A DNA stretch of 61,999 nt from an uncultured Azospirillum sp. GTDB taxonomy: Bacteria > Pseudomonadota > Alphaproteobacteria > RF32 > CAG-239. A program made the translations under genes and the position numbers. Below are positions 15,355 through 23,141 of the stretch, in pieces (position 1 is the first letter of the stretch; each line of letters begins with the position of its first letter). Location of the stretch: contig UQMA01000005.1 in the NCBI GenBank assembly GCA_900542055.1, positions 1 to 61,999 of the forward strand. The letters run 5' to 3'. The notes beneath the pieces are model-generated. The model did not search any database, was not told the DNA's origin, and worked only from the letters and a program-made list of their open reading frames with translations.

Positions 15355-15897
15355 TTATTTATCATAAACCGATATTTTAATTTGAGGAACATAGAACCCC
15401 TCGACAATTGAAAATACGCCGCACATTATCCAATAGAATCCCATAATTGTTGTTATTGTCAAAACTCCAACCATCGGATAAATAAAAATCAGCAAAGAAA
15501 ATACAATTCCCAAAATTCCGACAATAATCCCAGATTTCCATAAAAAATTATATTTTCTATTTTTCCATGACATTGTTGCCTGTATTATACCGACAATCAA
15601 AGTCCAAACCGCCAATATCGCAGGCAAGGCCGCCATAGTAAAATTAAGATTAAAAGCTAAAATAACTCCTATAAACACGTCTATTATACCAACAGACAAT
15701 TCCCATCCCAGTTCAAAAGAAAAAGAATTTATAATGTATCCGACTCCGACAATAATAAAAACTATTCCAATATAAAGCGCAAGCGCCGCCAAACTGGCTA
15801 ACGGATTAAATAATACAAAAATTCCGGTTATGACCATCATAATCCCGACGAACCATCGCCAAAAATCGGCTCTGTTCCACATATTTTTTATAAACAT
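15355..15897 (-). CDS. HdeD/DUF308-family membrane protein
   Basis: About 180 residues from the ATG at 15897, chosen because GGGAGAA lies just upstream; an in-frame ATG at 15921 has no SD. Six hydrophobic segments are arranged as three pairs, with internal repeats of the form GIxxVixGifxlfnP, typical of DUF308/HdeD proteins. E. coli HdeD is linked to acid resistance at high cell density. Function in this organism is unproven. Confidence 0.8.
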   Translation of the reverse strand: MFIKNMWNRADFWRWFVGIMMVITGIFVLFNPLASLAALALYIGIVFIIVGVGYIINSFSFELGWELSVGIIDVFIGVILAFNLNFTMAALPAILAVWTLIVGIIQATMSWKNRKYNFLWKSGIIVGILGIVFSLLIFIYPMVGVLTITTIMGFYWIMCGVFSIVEGFYVPQIKISVYDK

Positions 15898-15968
15898 ATA
15901 TTTTCTCCCATAAAAACACACTCAATATTTATATAGTTATAAAAAATATATTTTGTATAATTTTTAGG

Positions 15969-15998
15969 TTGATTTTAGACAAAAAAATACACTATAAT
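15969..15998 (+). promoter_or_regulatory. Candidate promoter of the toxin-immunity pair
   Basis: TTGATT (15969-15974), 18-bp spacer, perfect TATAAT (15993-15998), 20 bp upstream of the start codon. Confidence 0.6.
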
Positions 15999-16018
15999 CT
16001 TATAAAGGATGGTGTAAT

Positions 16019-17422
16019 ATGAACACGGATTATTCAAAATATGACAATGCTCCGCAACGTTCCGGAATGGGACGCAGAGAAGACCGGCCTTCGACCGGAG
16101 CACGTATTCATGAAATCAAACAAAAAATTTCCGGCAATCAAAATAATGCCTCAGCTAAATTTTCAATTTCAAATACAAAACGCGATGATTTTCTGCAAAA
16201 GCAGCAAGAAATAAGCGAACAATTTGACAAATTGTGGAACGCTTACCGCGCCTCGTTCAGTTTGGAAGATGAAAAAAAATTACAGGATTTTGCTCAAAAA
16301 TACCAAATAAAACTCTCGCTTAAACATGAAGTTACTAAAGATGAACGCAGTGAAATTGCCCGCATGGCATTTAATGGTACTGTGGAGCGCCCTCAATGCA
16401 AAACCTACCAATCAAACAAAAACAATACCGGTAATTCTTTCAGCCCCAAACCTAGGGAATATTCAGAAGAATACAGCAAAATTGTAACCAATCCTTTAGA
16501 ATATGCCAAGAATCCGCGTGCAAAAGAGGATTACAATTTAGATGACAACGGCTTATGGCATGTGATGAAACAATTTCCAGAATTTGAAGGCATAAAAGAC
16601 CGTATCACTTCCGGTTTGGCGCAAGCTGGTGTTCCCCCTGAAATTTTGCCGCAAATGAATCTGAATGATTTTAAACATTTTCTAACCACTCATTGCAGCG
16701 TTGGACAATCATCTTCTTTTGCCAAAATATTTCCACAGACCGATGAAAAAGGAAATATTGTGCGCGATTTTAGAACACAAAAAGCCTTAACAACTAGTGC
16801 TAAACAACGCAACACCATACGCTTTATCAATGAACATCCTGAATTTGCTGATTTAATGATGCGTATCCCTGGAGCTCGAAAAGATTATGTCGATGAATTA
16901 GTCAGACAAATGAAAAAAGGCAACACCGACATGACCTGCTTTTTAAAAAATCATCCCGAATGGAAAGACCAAACAGCCATCAATGTTCACCACATCATAA
17001 ATGTAAAAGATTGCCGTACTCTTGAAGAAAAAGGATTGCCGCTCAGCTATATAAATGACTATGACAATATGTGCATTATGGGGTGCGGAACTCTCGGCGA
17101 GGTTATGCAAAAGAGCTGTTCAAAAAATCAAAAACATACAAAACTTCCGGGAATTCATGGTGAAATGCACAATCATGATACAACGTTCCGTGACTCAAAA
17201 CTTTACCGTGCAAAATGGGGAGAATATACCAAACCAAAAGAAAATGATGTAATTGCCCGCATGGAACCAGCCCCCGGAGTTTGCTGTATGTTAGCTTTCG
17301 GCGATGAATATTGCATTGTCGATGAAAACAGAAAACAACGCCAAACAGAACTGCAAAAAGCACAAAAGCAGCAAAGTTCTTTTGTTCCTCATCCCAACGC
17401 GCCGGCAAAAACAATGGAGTAA
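16019..17422 (+). CDS. HNH-type nuclease, candidate toxin/effector
   Basis: A 467-residue soluble protein with no signal peptide or membrane segment. The N-terminal 150 residues are polar and low in complexity. A helical central region (about 175-310) leads into an HNH-like nuclease module: INVHHIINVKD (His324, His325), DYDNM (Asn350) and a later HGEMHNH (His380, His384, His386). This order (His pair, Asn, His) fits the beta-beta-alpha metal finger of HNH toxins. A SUKH-type gene starts five bases downstream, the usual place for an immunity gene. The SD AAAGGA is good. Delivery route is unknown: no VgrG, PAAR, LXG or two-partner secretion gene lies in the window. Confidence 0.75.
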   Translation: MNTDYSKYDNAPQRSGMGRREDRPSTGARIHEIKQKISGNQNNASAKFSISNTKRDDFLQKQQEISEQFDKLWNAYRASFSLEDEKKLQDFAQKYQIKLSLKHEVTKDERSEIARMAFNGTVERPQCKTYQSNKNNTGNSFSPKPREYSEEYSKIVTNPLEYAKNPRAKEDYNLDDNGLWHVMKQFPEFEGIKDRITSGLAQAGVPPEILPQMNLNDFKHFLTTHCSVGQSSSFAKIFPQTDEKGNIVRDFRTQKALTTSAKQRNTIRFINEHPEFADLMMRIPGARKDYVDELVRQMKKGNTDMTCFLKNHPEWKDQTAINVHHIINVKDCRTLEEKGLPLSYINDYDNMCIMGCGTLGEVMQKSCSKNQKHTKLPGIHGEMHNHDTTFRDSKLYRAKWGEYTKPKENDVIARMEPAPGVCCMLAFGDEYCIVDENRKQRQTELQKAQKQQSSFVPHPNAPAKTME

Positions 17423-17427
17423 TGTGA

Positions 17428-17847
17428 ATGAACCTTGAACACCTAATCCAAATTTTAGATAAAAATGAAGAAGTCGGAAAAAATGACAGTGATATTAATG
17501 ATGTGCAAATATCCGTTGCCAATATCAAATTACGCAAAAACGGCATTGCGCAAATTCCTGATGACTTTGCTAAACTTTTAAAAAAATATAACGGGCTATC
17601 ATGCGGAGGCAATACCATCTTCGGTATTAACACCGGCACCTCATTTTTTCCAGATCTCGTTGATTTTAATCTTAATATGCTTGCTGATGAAGATGTTTCG
17701 TGTGTTATTCTCGGACAAGACGATGATTTTTATCTTATCTATGACGAGGAAAAATTATGCTACCGAATTATTGACCAATCCGACTTTTTTGAAGAACTAA
17801 GCACCGATGATTTAACAACTGCAATAACTTGGATTTTAAAAATCTAA
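17428..17847 (+). CDS. SUKH (SMI1/KNR4-like) immunity protein candidate
   Basis: A 139-residue acidic cytosolic protein. The string IPDDFAKLLKKYNGLSCGG (about residues 44-62) matches the SMI1/KNR4 signature in which a proline-led helix precedes YNG. The end is rich in acidic residues with DDLTTAITWIL, as in many SUKH proteins. This superfamily is the commonest immunity class in bacterial polymorphic toxin systems, often beside HNH-type nucleases. Its SD (GGAG) lies within the end of the toxin gene, so translation is probably coupled. Stop codons overlap those of the convergent PH-domain gene by four bases. Confidence 0.78.
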   Translation: MNLEHLIQILDKNEEVGKNDSDINDVQISVANIKLRKNGIAQIPDDFAKLLKKYNGLSCGGNTIFGINTGTSFFPDLVDFNLNMLADEDVSCVILGQDDDFYLIYDEEKLCYRIIDQSDFFEELSTDDLTTAITWILKI

Positions 17848-18665
17848 TAGCGTTTGCGACCATTGCTGTATCCATCGGGATCATAGCCGTCGTCATCATA
17901 ATTTCCCTGATTGTTAAAGCCGCCCTGATTATATCCCGAACCATTGTTATAGGCGCCGTTGTTTTGGGAACCATAGTTATTTCCCTGATTATAACCATTG
18001 CCGTAGCCATACCCGTTCGGAGCATTATAACCGCCCTGATTATTGTAATTGTTATATCCGTTTTGATTATAGCCGTTAGGGTTATTGTAACCGCTCTGGC
18101 TGTTATAATCGTTTTGTCCGTTATATCCATACTGCTGTTGTTTATAATCGCGCTGGCGTCCCTCTTCCTCCTGCTGCAATTCATAAATTGCAGAAATAAC
18201 TGTATCCCGAAACTCACGCGGACGGTTTACATCTTCAATGCAAATACGGCTTTCATCATTACCGACCTGAATAACCACTGTTCCGGCTCCAAAAATTCTC
18301 TGTGCCAAACTTTGCATAATCTGCACGTCGTTTATTTTGGCTAAAGGAATATCTTTTTCATGAATATTGATAATTCCGCGGCGGATATAAACCCTTTGAT
18401 TTGTGACAGCATAAATCTTCAGCCTGTTGTCTATACGTTTGTAAACATACGGAATAAACAAAATAAGCCCCAACAGCATAAATAAGGAAGAAACTTTTAC
18501 AATTTTTCCCATCCAATGAACATTAAGGTCACCGAACACCCCCGACCAAACGGCAAAAAATATCAAAATTCCGATAGACATTAACAACATCGGAAAAACA
18601 AAGACTTTATAGCTAAAATGAACTTCGATTTTAACATATTCATTTGGTCTGAGTTCTAGTGACAT
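17844..18665 (-). CDS. Bacterial PH-domain membrane protein with Asn/Gly/Tyr-rich tail
   Basis: A 273-residue protein. Two membrane helices (about 22-42 and 57-75) are followed by a bPH_2 (YdbS/YdbT-like) domain (about 80-162), with the typical YAVTNQRVYIRRGII and IPLAKINDVQI. From about residue 164 to the end the sequence is an uncharged-to-polar tail dominated by Asn, Gly, Tyr and Gln in irregular GYN-type repeats, ending with acidic residues and KRY. Such composition resembles prion-like or phase-separating segments. The PH-like part is a recognised family of unknown function; the tail is the unusual feature. Confidence 0.85.
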   Translation of the reverse strand: MSLELRPNEYVKIEVHFSYKVFVFPMLLMSIGILIFFAVWSGVFGDLNVHWMGKIVKVSSLFMLLGLILFIPYVYKRIDNRLKIYAVTNQRVYIRRGIINIHEKDIPLAKINDVQIMQSLAQRIFGAGTVVIQVGNDESRICIEDVNRPREFRDTVISAIYELQQEEEGRQRDYKQQQYGYNGQNDYNSQSGYNNPNGYNQNGYNNYNNQGGYNAPNGYGYGNGYNQGNNYGSQNNGAYNNGSGYNQGGFNNQGNYDDDGYDPDGYSNGRKRY

Positions 18666-18769
18666 ACAAGCTGCTCCTTTAGCAAACGTAAACTGTTATC
18701 AATATAAATTATTTTTTTTCATCAAGCAACAAATAAACATATTTCAATTGAATTTTATCTCATAAAGCA

Positions 18770-18784
18770 CTACTTTGTAAGTAG
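18770..18784. promoter_or_regulatory. Operator-like dyad upstream of fucO
   Basis: CTACTT-TGT-AAGTAG is a perfect 6-bp inverted repeat. A TATAAC (18792-18797) lies just downstream, so the dyad covers the expected -35 position. A regulator is not identifiable. Confidence 0.4.
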
Positions 18785-18819
18785 GTATTATTATAACTTT
18801 TATTGAGGAGATATCTAAT

Positions 18820-19983
18820 ATGACTACAAAACGTTTTATATTAAATGAAACCAGCTATCACGGACAAGGCGCCATTGAAGCTATTGTTCCTGAGGCTAAA
18901 AACCGCGGTTTTTCCAAAGCGCTGATTGTTACCGATGCCGATTTGGTTAAATTCAATGTAGTAAAAAAAGTAACCGATTTATTGGATAAAGCAGGAATGG
19001 CTTATGCAATATTCGATAAAGTAAAAGCCAATCCGAGTGTTGAAGTAGTAAAAGCAGGCGTTGAAGCTTTCAAACAGGCCGGCGCTGATTATATGATTGC
19101 CATTGGCGGTGGTTCTCCTCAAGATACGGCTAAAGGTATCGGCATTATTATCAACAACCCAGAATTTGCCGATGTTGTATCGTTGGAAGGCGTTGCCCCC
19201 ACAAAACATAAAAGCGTGCCGGTAATTGCCGTAGCGACAACGGCAGGAACACCAGCCGCTGAAACAACAATAAACTATGTAATTACCGATGAAAGCAAAC
19301 GCCGTAAATTTGTTTGCGTCGATCCTCATGACATTCCTGTTGTTGCCGTTGTCGATCCCGACATGATGGCTTCTATGCCAAAATCTTTGGCCGCCGCCAC
19401 AGGAATGGACGCCCTCACCCACGCTATTGAAGGCTATACGACTCTGGCATCTTGGGAGTTGGCAGATACTCTTAACTTAAAAGCAATTGAAATTATTTCA
19501 CGCTCTTTGCGCCAAGCTGTAGCCAAAGAACCTAAAGCTATGGAAGATATGGCTTTGGGACAATATGTGACCGGCATGGCATTTTCTAACGTCGGATTAG
19601 GCGTTGTTCATGGCATGGCTCACCCGTTAAGCGCTTTTTACAATACACCCCATGGAGTTGCAAACGCTGTTTTACTGCCTTATGTTATGGAATTCAACGC
19701 TCCTTATACCGGCAGCAAATTCAGAGAAATCGCCCGCGCTATGGGTGTGAAAGGCGTTGACAGCATGAGTGAAGAACAATACCGCAAAGCTGCAATTGAT
19801 GCGGTAAAACAACTCAAAAAAGATGTTAACATTCCTGAAACGCTAAAAGAAATCGGCGTTAAGGAAGAAGACTTGGAAGCTTTGTCTGAAGCTGCAATGG
19901 CCGATGTCTGCACCGGAGGCAACCCGCGTCCTTGCACCAAAGAACTGGTTTTTGAAGTTTATAAAAAAGCTTTCGGAAAATAA
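18820..19983 (+). CDS. fucO: Iron-dependent alcohol dehydrogenase, lactaldehyde reductase (FucO) type
   Basis: A 387-residue group III alcohol dehydrogenase. The nucleotide-binding GGGSPQDTAK, the metal region MDALTHAIEGY, HGMAHPLSAFYNTPHG and the late TGGNPRPCT are those of FucO, which reduces L-lactaldehyde to 1,2-propanediol with NADH during anaerobic fucose or rhamnose use. Related enzymes act on other aldehydes, and no fucose genes are nearby, so the substrate is inferred. The SD GAGGAG is strong. A dyad over the putative -35 suggests regulated expression. Confidence 0.85.
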   Translation: MTTKRFILNETSYHGQGAIEAIVPEAKNRGFSKALIVTDADLVKFNVVKKVTDLLDKAGMAYAIFDKVKANPSVEVVKAGVEAFKQAGADYMIAIGGGSPQDTAKGIGIIINNPEFADVVSLEGVAPTKHKSVPVIAVATTAGTPAAETTINYVITDESKRRKFVCVDPHDIPVVAVVDPDMMASMPKSLAAATGMDALTHAIEGYTTLASWELADTLNLKAIEIISRSLRQAVAKEPKAMEDMALGQYVTGMAFSNVGLGVVHGMAHPLSAFYNTPHGVANAVLLPYVMEFNAPYTGSKFREIARAMGVKGVDSMSEEQYRKAAIDAVKQLKKDVNIPETLKEIGVKEEDLEALSEAAMADVCTGGNPRPCTKELVFEVYKKAFGK

Positions 19984-19995
19984 TTTATAAAAAAA

Positions 19996-20021
19996 TGAAC
20001 CAAAGGCTTAGCTTTTTCGTT
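19996..20021 (+). promoter_or_regulatory. ECF-like promoter ahead of the sigma-factor module
   Basis: TGAAC (19996-20000) and CGTT (20018-20021) are 17 bp apart. GAAC-type -35 and CGT-type -10 elements at this spacing are what ECF sigma factors, including EcfG-like ones, typically use. Position directly before the module suggests autoregulation. This is a match by eye. Confidence 0.5.
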
Positions 20022-20043
20022 TTAGCTGTGTAAGGAGGTCAAA

Positions 20044-20295
20044 ATGGACGATATTTCACAACTTTTGCAAGAGGCTAAGCCTCTTTATTTCTCCCGAAAA
20101 AAACGGCGCAGCCGCATAAAAGCCGGAATATGTATGCTTGTCGGTCTTGCAATGCTCGGTGCTTTGTACCCGCAAAAATCTACATTGATAGACAATGGAG
20201 AATGGATAGATTATGAACAATACATAAGCCAGTCTTCTCCTATTGAAAAGATGGGATTACCTGTTGATGAATATGGATTTTTGATGGTTGGCTGA
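20044..20295 (+). CDS. Small single-pass membrane protein, candidate anti-sigma factor
   Basis: An 83-residue protein: a short cytoplasmic helix (about residues 1-25, acidic then strongly basic), one membrane helix (about 27-43) and a 40-residue periplasmic tail. This is the layout of very small anti-sigma factors such as CnrY, although the cytoplasmic part here is shorter. Its stop overlaps the sigma-factor start (TGATG), so the two are translationally coupled. The SD AAGGAGGT is ideal. The anti-sigma role is inferred from size, topology and position; no sequence similarity is claimed. Confidence 0.6.
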   Translation: MDDISQLLQEAKPLYFSRKKRRSRIKAGICMLVGLAMLGALYPQKSTLIDNGEWIDYEQYISQSSPIEKMGLPVDEYGFLMVG

Positions 20296-20789
20296 TGAAA
20301 GATATTATAACTGAAAACAAAGGTTTTATCAGATCCGTTATTCATAAAGTGACCGGCGGATATAATGAAGACATTGAACAGGAAGTCTATATAAAAACCT
20401 GGAGAAACATCGAAAACTATCAAGAACAAGGAAAATTCAGACAATGGCTGAGTGCCTTAACCGCCAATGTTTGCCGTGACTATTTTCGTTCTAAAATCAA
20501 CCGTGAACGTAATATGGAACTATGCGACGATGAAGTTCTTGAAAATATTGCAAGCGAACAGCTTCAAGAAGAAGTTTTAGACGCTAAAAAGCGCCAAAAA
20601 CTTATATTGAAAGCCGTCGACAATCTTCCCTATAAAATGCGTAAAATCGTTGTATTGCACGAATTTGAAGATATGCCTCTTGAAAAAATAGCCGATAAAA
20701 TGGGAATTCCGCTCGGAACGGTAAAATCTCGTTTATTTAATGCAAAAAAAATTTTAAGCCAAAAATTGGCCTTTCTGAAAGGAGAATAA
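20295..20789 (+). CDS. ECF-type RNA polymerase sigma factor
   Basis: A 164-residue protein of standard ECF length. Region 2 is seen at about residues 8-70 (DIEQEVYIKTWRNI ... FRQWLSALTANVCRDYFR), including the -10-recognition helix. Region 4 is at about 105-155 (LPYKMRKIVVLHEFEDM ... IPLGTVKSRLFNAKKIL), whose helix-turn-helix reads the -35 element. It redirects RNA polymerase to a small regulon under envelope or metal signals. It lies between a small membrane protein and an LTxxQ periplasmic protein, all on one rightward unit. Confidence 0.9.
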   Translation: MKDIITENKGFIRSVIHKVTGGYNEDIEQEVYIKTWRNIENYQEQGKFRQWLSALTANVCRDYFRSKINRERNMELCDDEVLENIASEQLQEEVLDAKKRQKLILKAVDNLPYKMRKIVVLHEFEDMPLEKIADKMGIPLGTVKSRLFNAKKILSQKLAFLKGE

Positions 20790-20791
20790 AT

Positions 20792-21280
20792 ATGAACAAA
20801 AAACTTTTAACTATTGCTTGCGCATCGTTACTTTTGTTTGCCGGCAACAATGTTATCGCCGCTGAGGGAGAAAGTGTTTTAAACAACCACCCCGCACAAA
20901 ATGATATGCCGATACCACCTAAACACAGAAAAATGAAATCGGGAATGCATACTGACCAACTAGCAAAAGAGCTGGATTTAACAGCAGAACAAAAAGAAAA
21001 AGCCGAAGCTCTCCGCAAAGCTGATTTTGAAAAAATGAAGCCATTGATTGAGCAAATGAAAGAACTGCACAAAAAAATGGATGAATTGCGCAAAGAAAAT
21101 ATGAAAAACTTTGAAGCAATTTTAACGCCTTTGCAAAAAGCCAAATTAGACGGCATTATGTTGGAACGTAAAAAACAAATGGAACATTTCAGAAAAGATT
21201 TTCAAAACAAAAAACGCCCAAATGCTCCTTTTCCACCTATGGACGAACACTTTCCGCCTAAACCCATGCCTGAAGAATAA
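20792..21280 (+). CDS. Periplasmic LTxxQ (Spy/CpxP/CnrX-like) protein
   Basis: A 162-residue protein with a signal peptide (about residues 1-24, ending VIAA). Two LTxxQ motifs, LTAEQ (63-67) and LTPLQ (111-115), bracket long charged helices, the signature of Spy/CpxP-family helical hairpins. The related CnrX senses nickel or cobalt and controls a membrane anti-sigma factor. Histidines and methionines are scattered through the protein, including HPAQNDM and MDEHF at the ends, so metal binding is possible. The gene starts two bases after the sigma-factor stop and is followed by a strong terminator. Sensor versus chaperone role is undecided. Confidence 0.82.
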   Translation: MNKKLLTIACASLLLFAGNNVIAAEGESVLNNHPAQNDMPIPPKHRKMKSGMHTDQLAKELDLTAEQKEKAEALRKADFEKMKPLIEQMKELHKKMDELRKENMKNFEAILTPLQKAKLDGIMLERKKQMEHFRKDFQNKKRPNAPFPPMDEHFPPKPMPEE

Positions 21281-21300
21281 GCTTTCTGATTTAATATAAA

Positions 21301-21330
21301 AAAAATCCTCGATTTTCGAGGATTTTTTTT
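21301..21330. terminator. Bidirectional terminator
   Basis: Stem AAAATCCTCGA with complement and a 3-nt loop, T-tail of eight. It ends the ECF module rightward and the Mla-FtsK unit leftward. Confidence 0.92.
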
Positions 21331-21334
21331 ATAT

Positions 21335-22573
21335 TTAGCGTCTGCGGGGTTTATTTTTCGATTGCCCCAATAACAGAGTGATAACATACAAAGCTCCGTT
21401 TATTATGGTTTTGCGTTCACGAACTTTTAATGAACTCCACCAATCCAATGCTCGACGAAATATTCCCATTTTTTCTTTATTTTTAGGAGTTTCCTCTTGT
21501 TTTTCTTCTCTTTCAGCAATCTGACCATTACTCAACGGCTCAACCTTTGCCCGATAAGGCTCTAAAATTGAGCTTATTTCATTATCGGAAACGTAGGCAC
21601 CATGAATTCTTTTCAGTTCACCGCTTTGCGGCAAATATAAAGAATCTCCCCTTCCCAATAATTCTTCAGCTCCAGGCATATCCAAAATAGTACGGGAATC
21701 TGTTTGTGAAGCCACTTTATAAGATAATCTGGTTGGAAAATTTGCTTTTAATACTCCCGTAACAACATCAACGGATGGGCGCTGCGTCGCCAAAAGTAAA
21801 TGTATTCCAGCTGCGCGGGCTTTTTGCGCCAATCTTTGAACAGAAATTTCGACACTTTTATCGCCAGCCATTAAATCGGCAAACTCATCAATTACACAAA
21901 CAATATATGGCAGTTCTCCGCATCTTTCGTGATATTCTCCGATATTACGTACTAATTCTTTTTCAAAAAGCGCATATCTATGTTCCATTTCATCAATCAA
22001 ATAAACCAGTGTATCAGCGGCTTGTCGATTATCGGTTACAACAGGAACCAACATATAGCGTTGATTGTTATATACGGAAAATTCTATACGTTTGGGATCT
22101 ATTAGAACAAATTTCAATTCAGACGGCTTTTTACGGGCAATCAGAGAAAGTATAAAACTATTCAAACCGACTGACTTTCCAGAACCGGTAGTTCCTGCAA
22201 TCAACAAATGCGGCATTTTAGCCAAATCTGCAAAGACAGGCTGTCCGGATATATCCACACCAAGGCATAACGGCAAATCACCTTTTGCATTTTTAAATTC
22301 AGCGCTATTTAAAATATTTGAAAAATTTACTGTTTTCATTTCTGCAGCCGGAATTTCAAATCCAAGTTTTGAAGTTCCGGCAATAGCTTCAACACGCAAT
22401 GAAGTTACTCCCATCTCACGGGCAATATCCGGTAAAGATGATGTAATATTTTTGATTTTGGTTCCGGCTGCCGGTAGAAATTCTATTTGTTTTATCATAG
22501 GGCCTGTATTTTCGCCGGTTATTTCACCTTTGACCCCATAATGGAGCAATATTTCAGCCAAGTTTTGCAGCAT
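21335..22573 (-). CDS. Short FtsK/SpoIIIE-type DNA translocase
   Basis: A 412-residue protein with the alpha region (about 5-100) and the RecA-like motor of FtsK. Walker A GTTGSGKS is at 127-134, Walker B VIDEFAD at 227-233, and the typical ATQRPSVDVVTGVLKANFPTR follows. It lacks the N-terminal membrane domain (four helices plus linker) and the C-terminal gamma winged-helix domain that reads KOPS; instead it ends in a basic segment with one hydrophobic stretch (about 390-402) and RRR. It is the last gene of the Mla transporter unit, 13 bases after the lipoprotein gene. A full-length FtsK presumably exists elsewhere; this one may be a specialised paralogue. Confidence 0.85.
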   Translation of the reverse strand: MLQNLAEILLHYGVKGEITGENTGPMIKQIEFLPAAGTKIKNITSSLPDIAREMGVTSLRVEAIAGTSKLGFEIPAAEMKTVNFSNILNSAEFKNAKGDLPLCLGVDISGQPVFADLAKMPHLLIAGTTGSGKSVGLNSFILSLIARKKPSELKFVLIDPKRIEFSVYNNQRYMLVPVVTDNRQAADTLVYLIDEMEHRYALFEKELVRNIGEYHERCGELPYIVCVIDEFADLMAGDKSVEISVQRLAQKARAAGIHLLLATQRPSVDVVTGVLKANFPTRLSYKVASQTDSRTILDMPGAEELLGRGDSLYLPQSGELKRIHGAYVSDNEISSILEPYRAKVEPLSNGQIAEREEKQEETPKNKEKMGIFRRALDWWSSLKVRERKTIINGALYVITLLLGQSKNKPRRR

Positions 22574-22586
22574 TATTTTTTATTCC

Positions 22587-23141
22587 TTATTTTATCAGTT
22601 TCTGCGCAATTTCTTTTGCCATTTTATTAATTAATTGGCTTTGCCCTTCAGCGACACCATCAAAACCACTGGAAATTTTTACTTCTGCGGTTGTGCGTCC
22701 ACGTGCGGAAATTTTATCATTTTTATAAATTGTCCACCAAGCATCCAACATTGCTTTTTTATTCATAACCGCATCAAATTTATTGATTTCAACCGTTACA
22801 GCATAATTAAAATCTTCAGAAGCGTATGATTTAGGCTTGATTAGAGAATTAGGCAAATACAAAGACATATCATCAGCTAAAACTCTGGCGATGGACATAT
22901 TAAGAGGTTCTGCCCAGCGGTTGAACTCGGAAACTTTTAATTCGTTGGAATCAGTTTCGGTTATCACTATTTGCGGACGATCCACATAAGTCGGAATTGA
23001 AATATCATTAATTCCGATAATCATTTTGCGGTTTGACAAACTTTCATCTCCGGTTGCCGCTTGCAATTGATAAAATCTAGAATTAGGCGTTATTGAACAG
23101 GCTTCAATTAAGAAAATAAACAAAATTATATATTTTTTCAT
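22587..23141 (-). CDS. ABC-transport auxiliary lipoprotein (PqiC-like)
   Basis: A 184-residue protein with a lipoprotein signal ending EAC (Cys15). The pattern FYQLQA near the start, ISIPTYVDRPQIVI and FNRWAEPL ... VLADDMSLYLP is that of the ABC_trans_aux/PqiC family. Such lipoproteins sit on the outer membrane and partner MCE-domain proteins in phospholipid transport across the periplasm. Its ATG follows the stop of mlaD directly, so it belongs to the transporter operon. Confidence 0.85.
   Translation of the reverse strand: MKKYIILFIFLIEACSITPNSRFYQLQAATGDESLSNRKMIIGINDISIPTYVDRPQIVITETDSNELKVSEFNRWAEPLNMSIARVLADDMSLYLPNSLIKPKSYASEDFNYAVTVEINKFDAVMNKKAMLDAWWTIYKNDKISARGRTTAEVKISSGFDGVAEGQSQLINKMAKEIAQKLIK

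Noticed and set aside
16980..17190. Histidine-rich module of the 16019 gene as a simple metal-storage segment
   Set aside because: The His pair, Asn and later His occur in HNH order inside a folded-looking region, and the SUKH gene follows immediately.
17850..18140. CRISPR-like repetition
   Set aside because: The repeats are irregular, codon-based and in frame with the PH-domain tail; there are no fixed-length spacers and no cas genes.
17829..18344. Rightward 171-codon frame coding for an extremely hydrophobic, multi-helix-like protein
   Set aside because: It is the antisense of the Asn/Gly/Tyr-rich tail of the PH-domain gene; AAT, GGT and TAT codons read backwards give Ile, Val and Ala. 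It begins inside the SUKH gene and has no SD.
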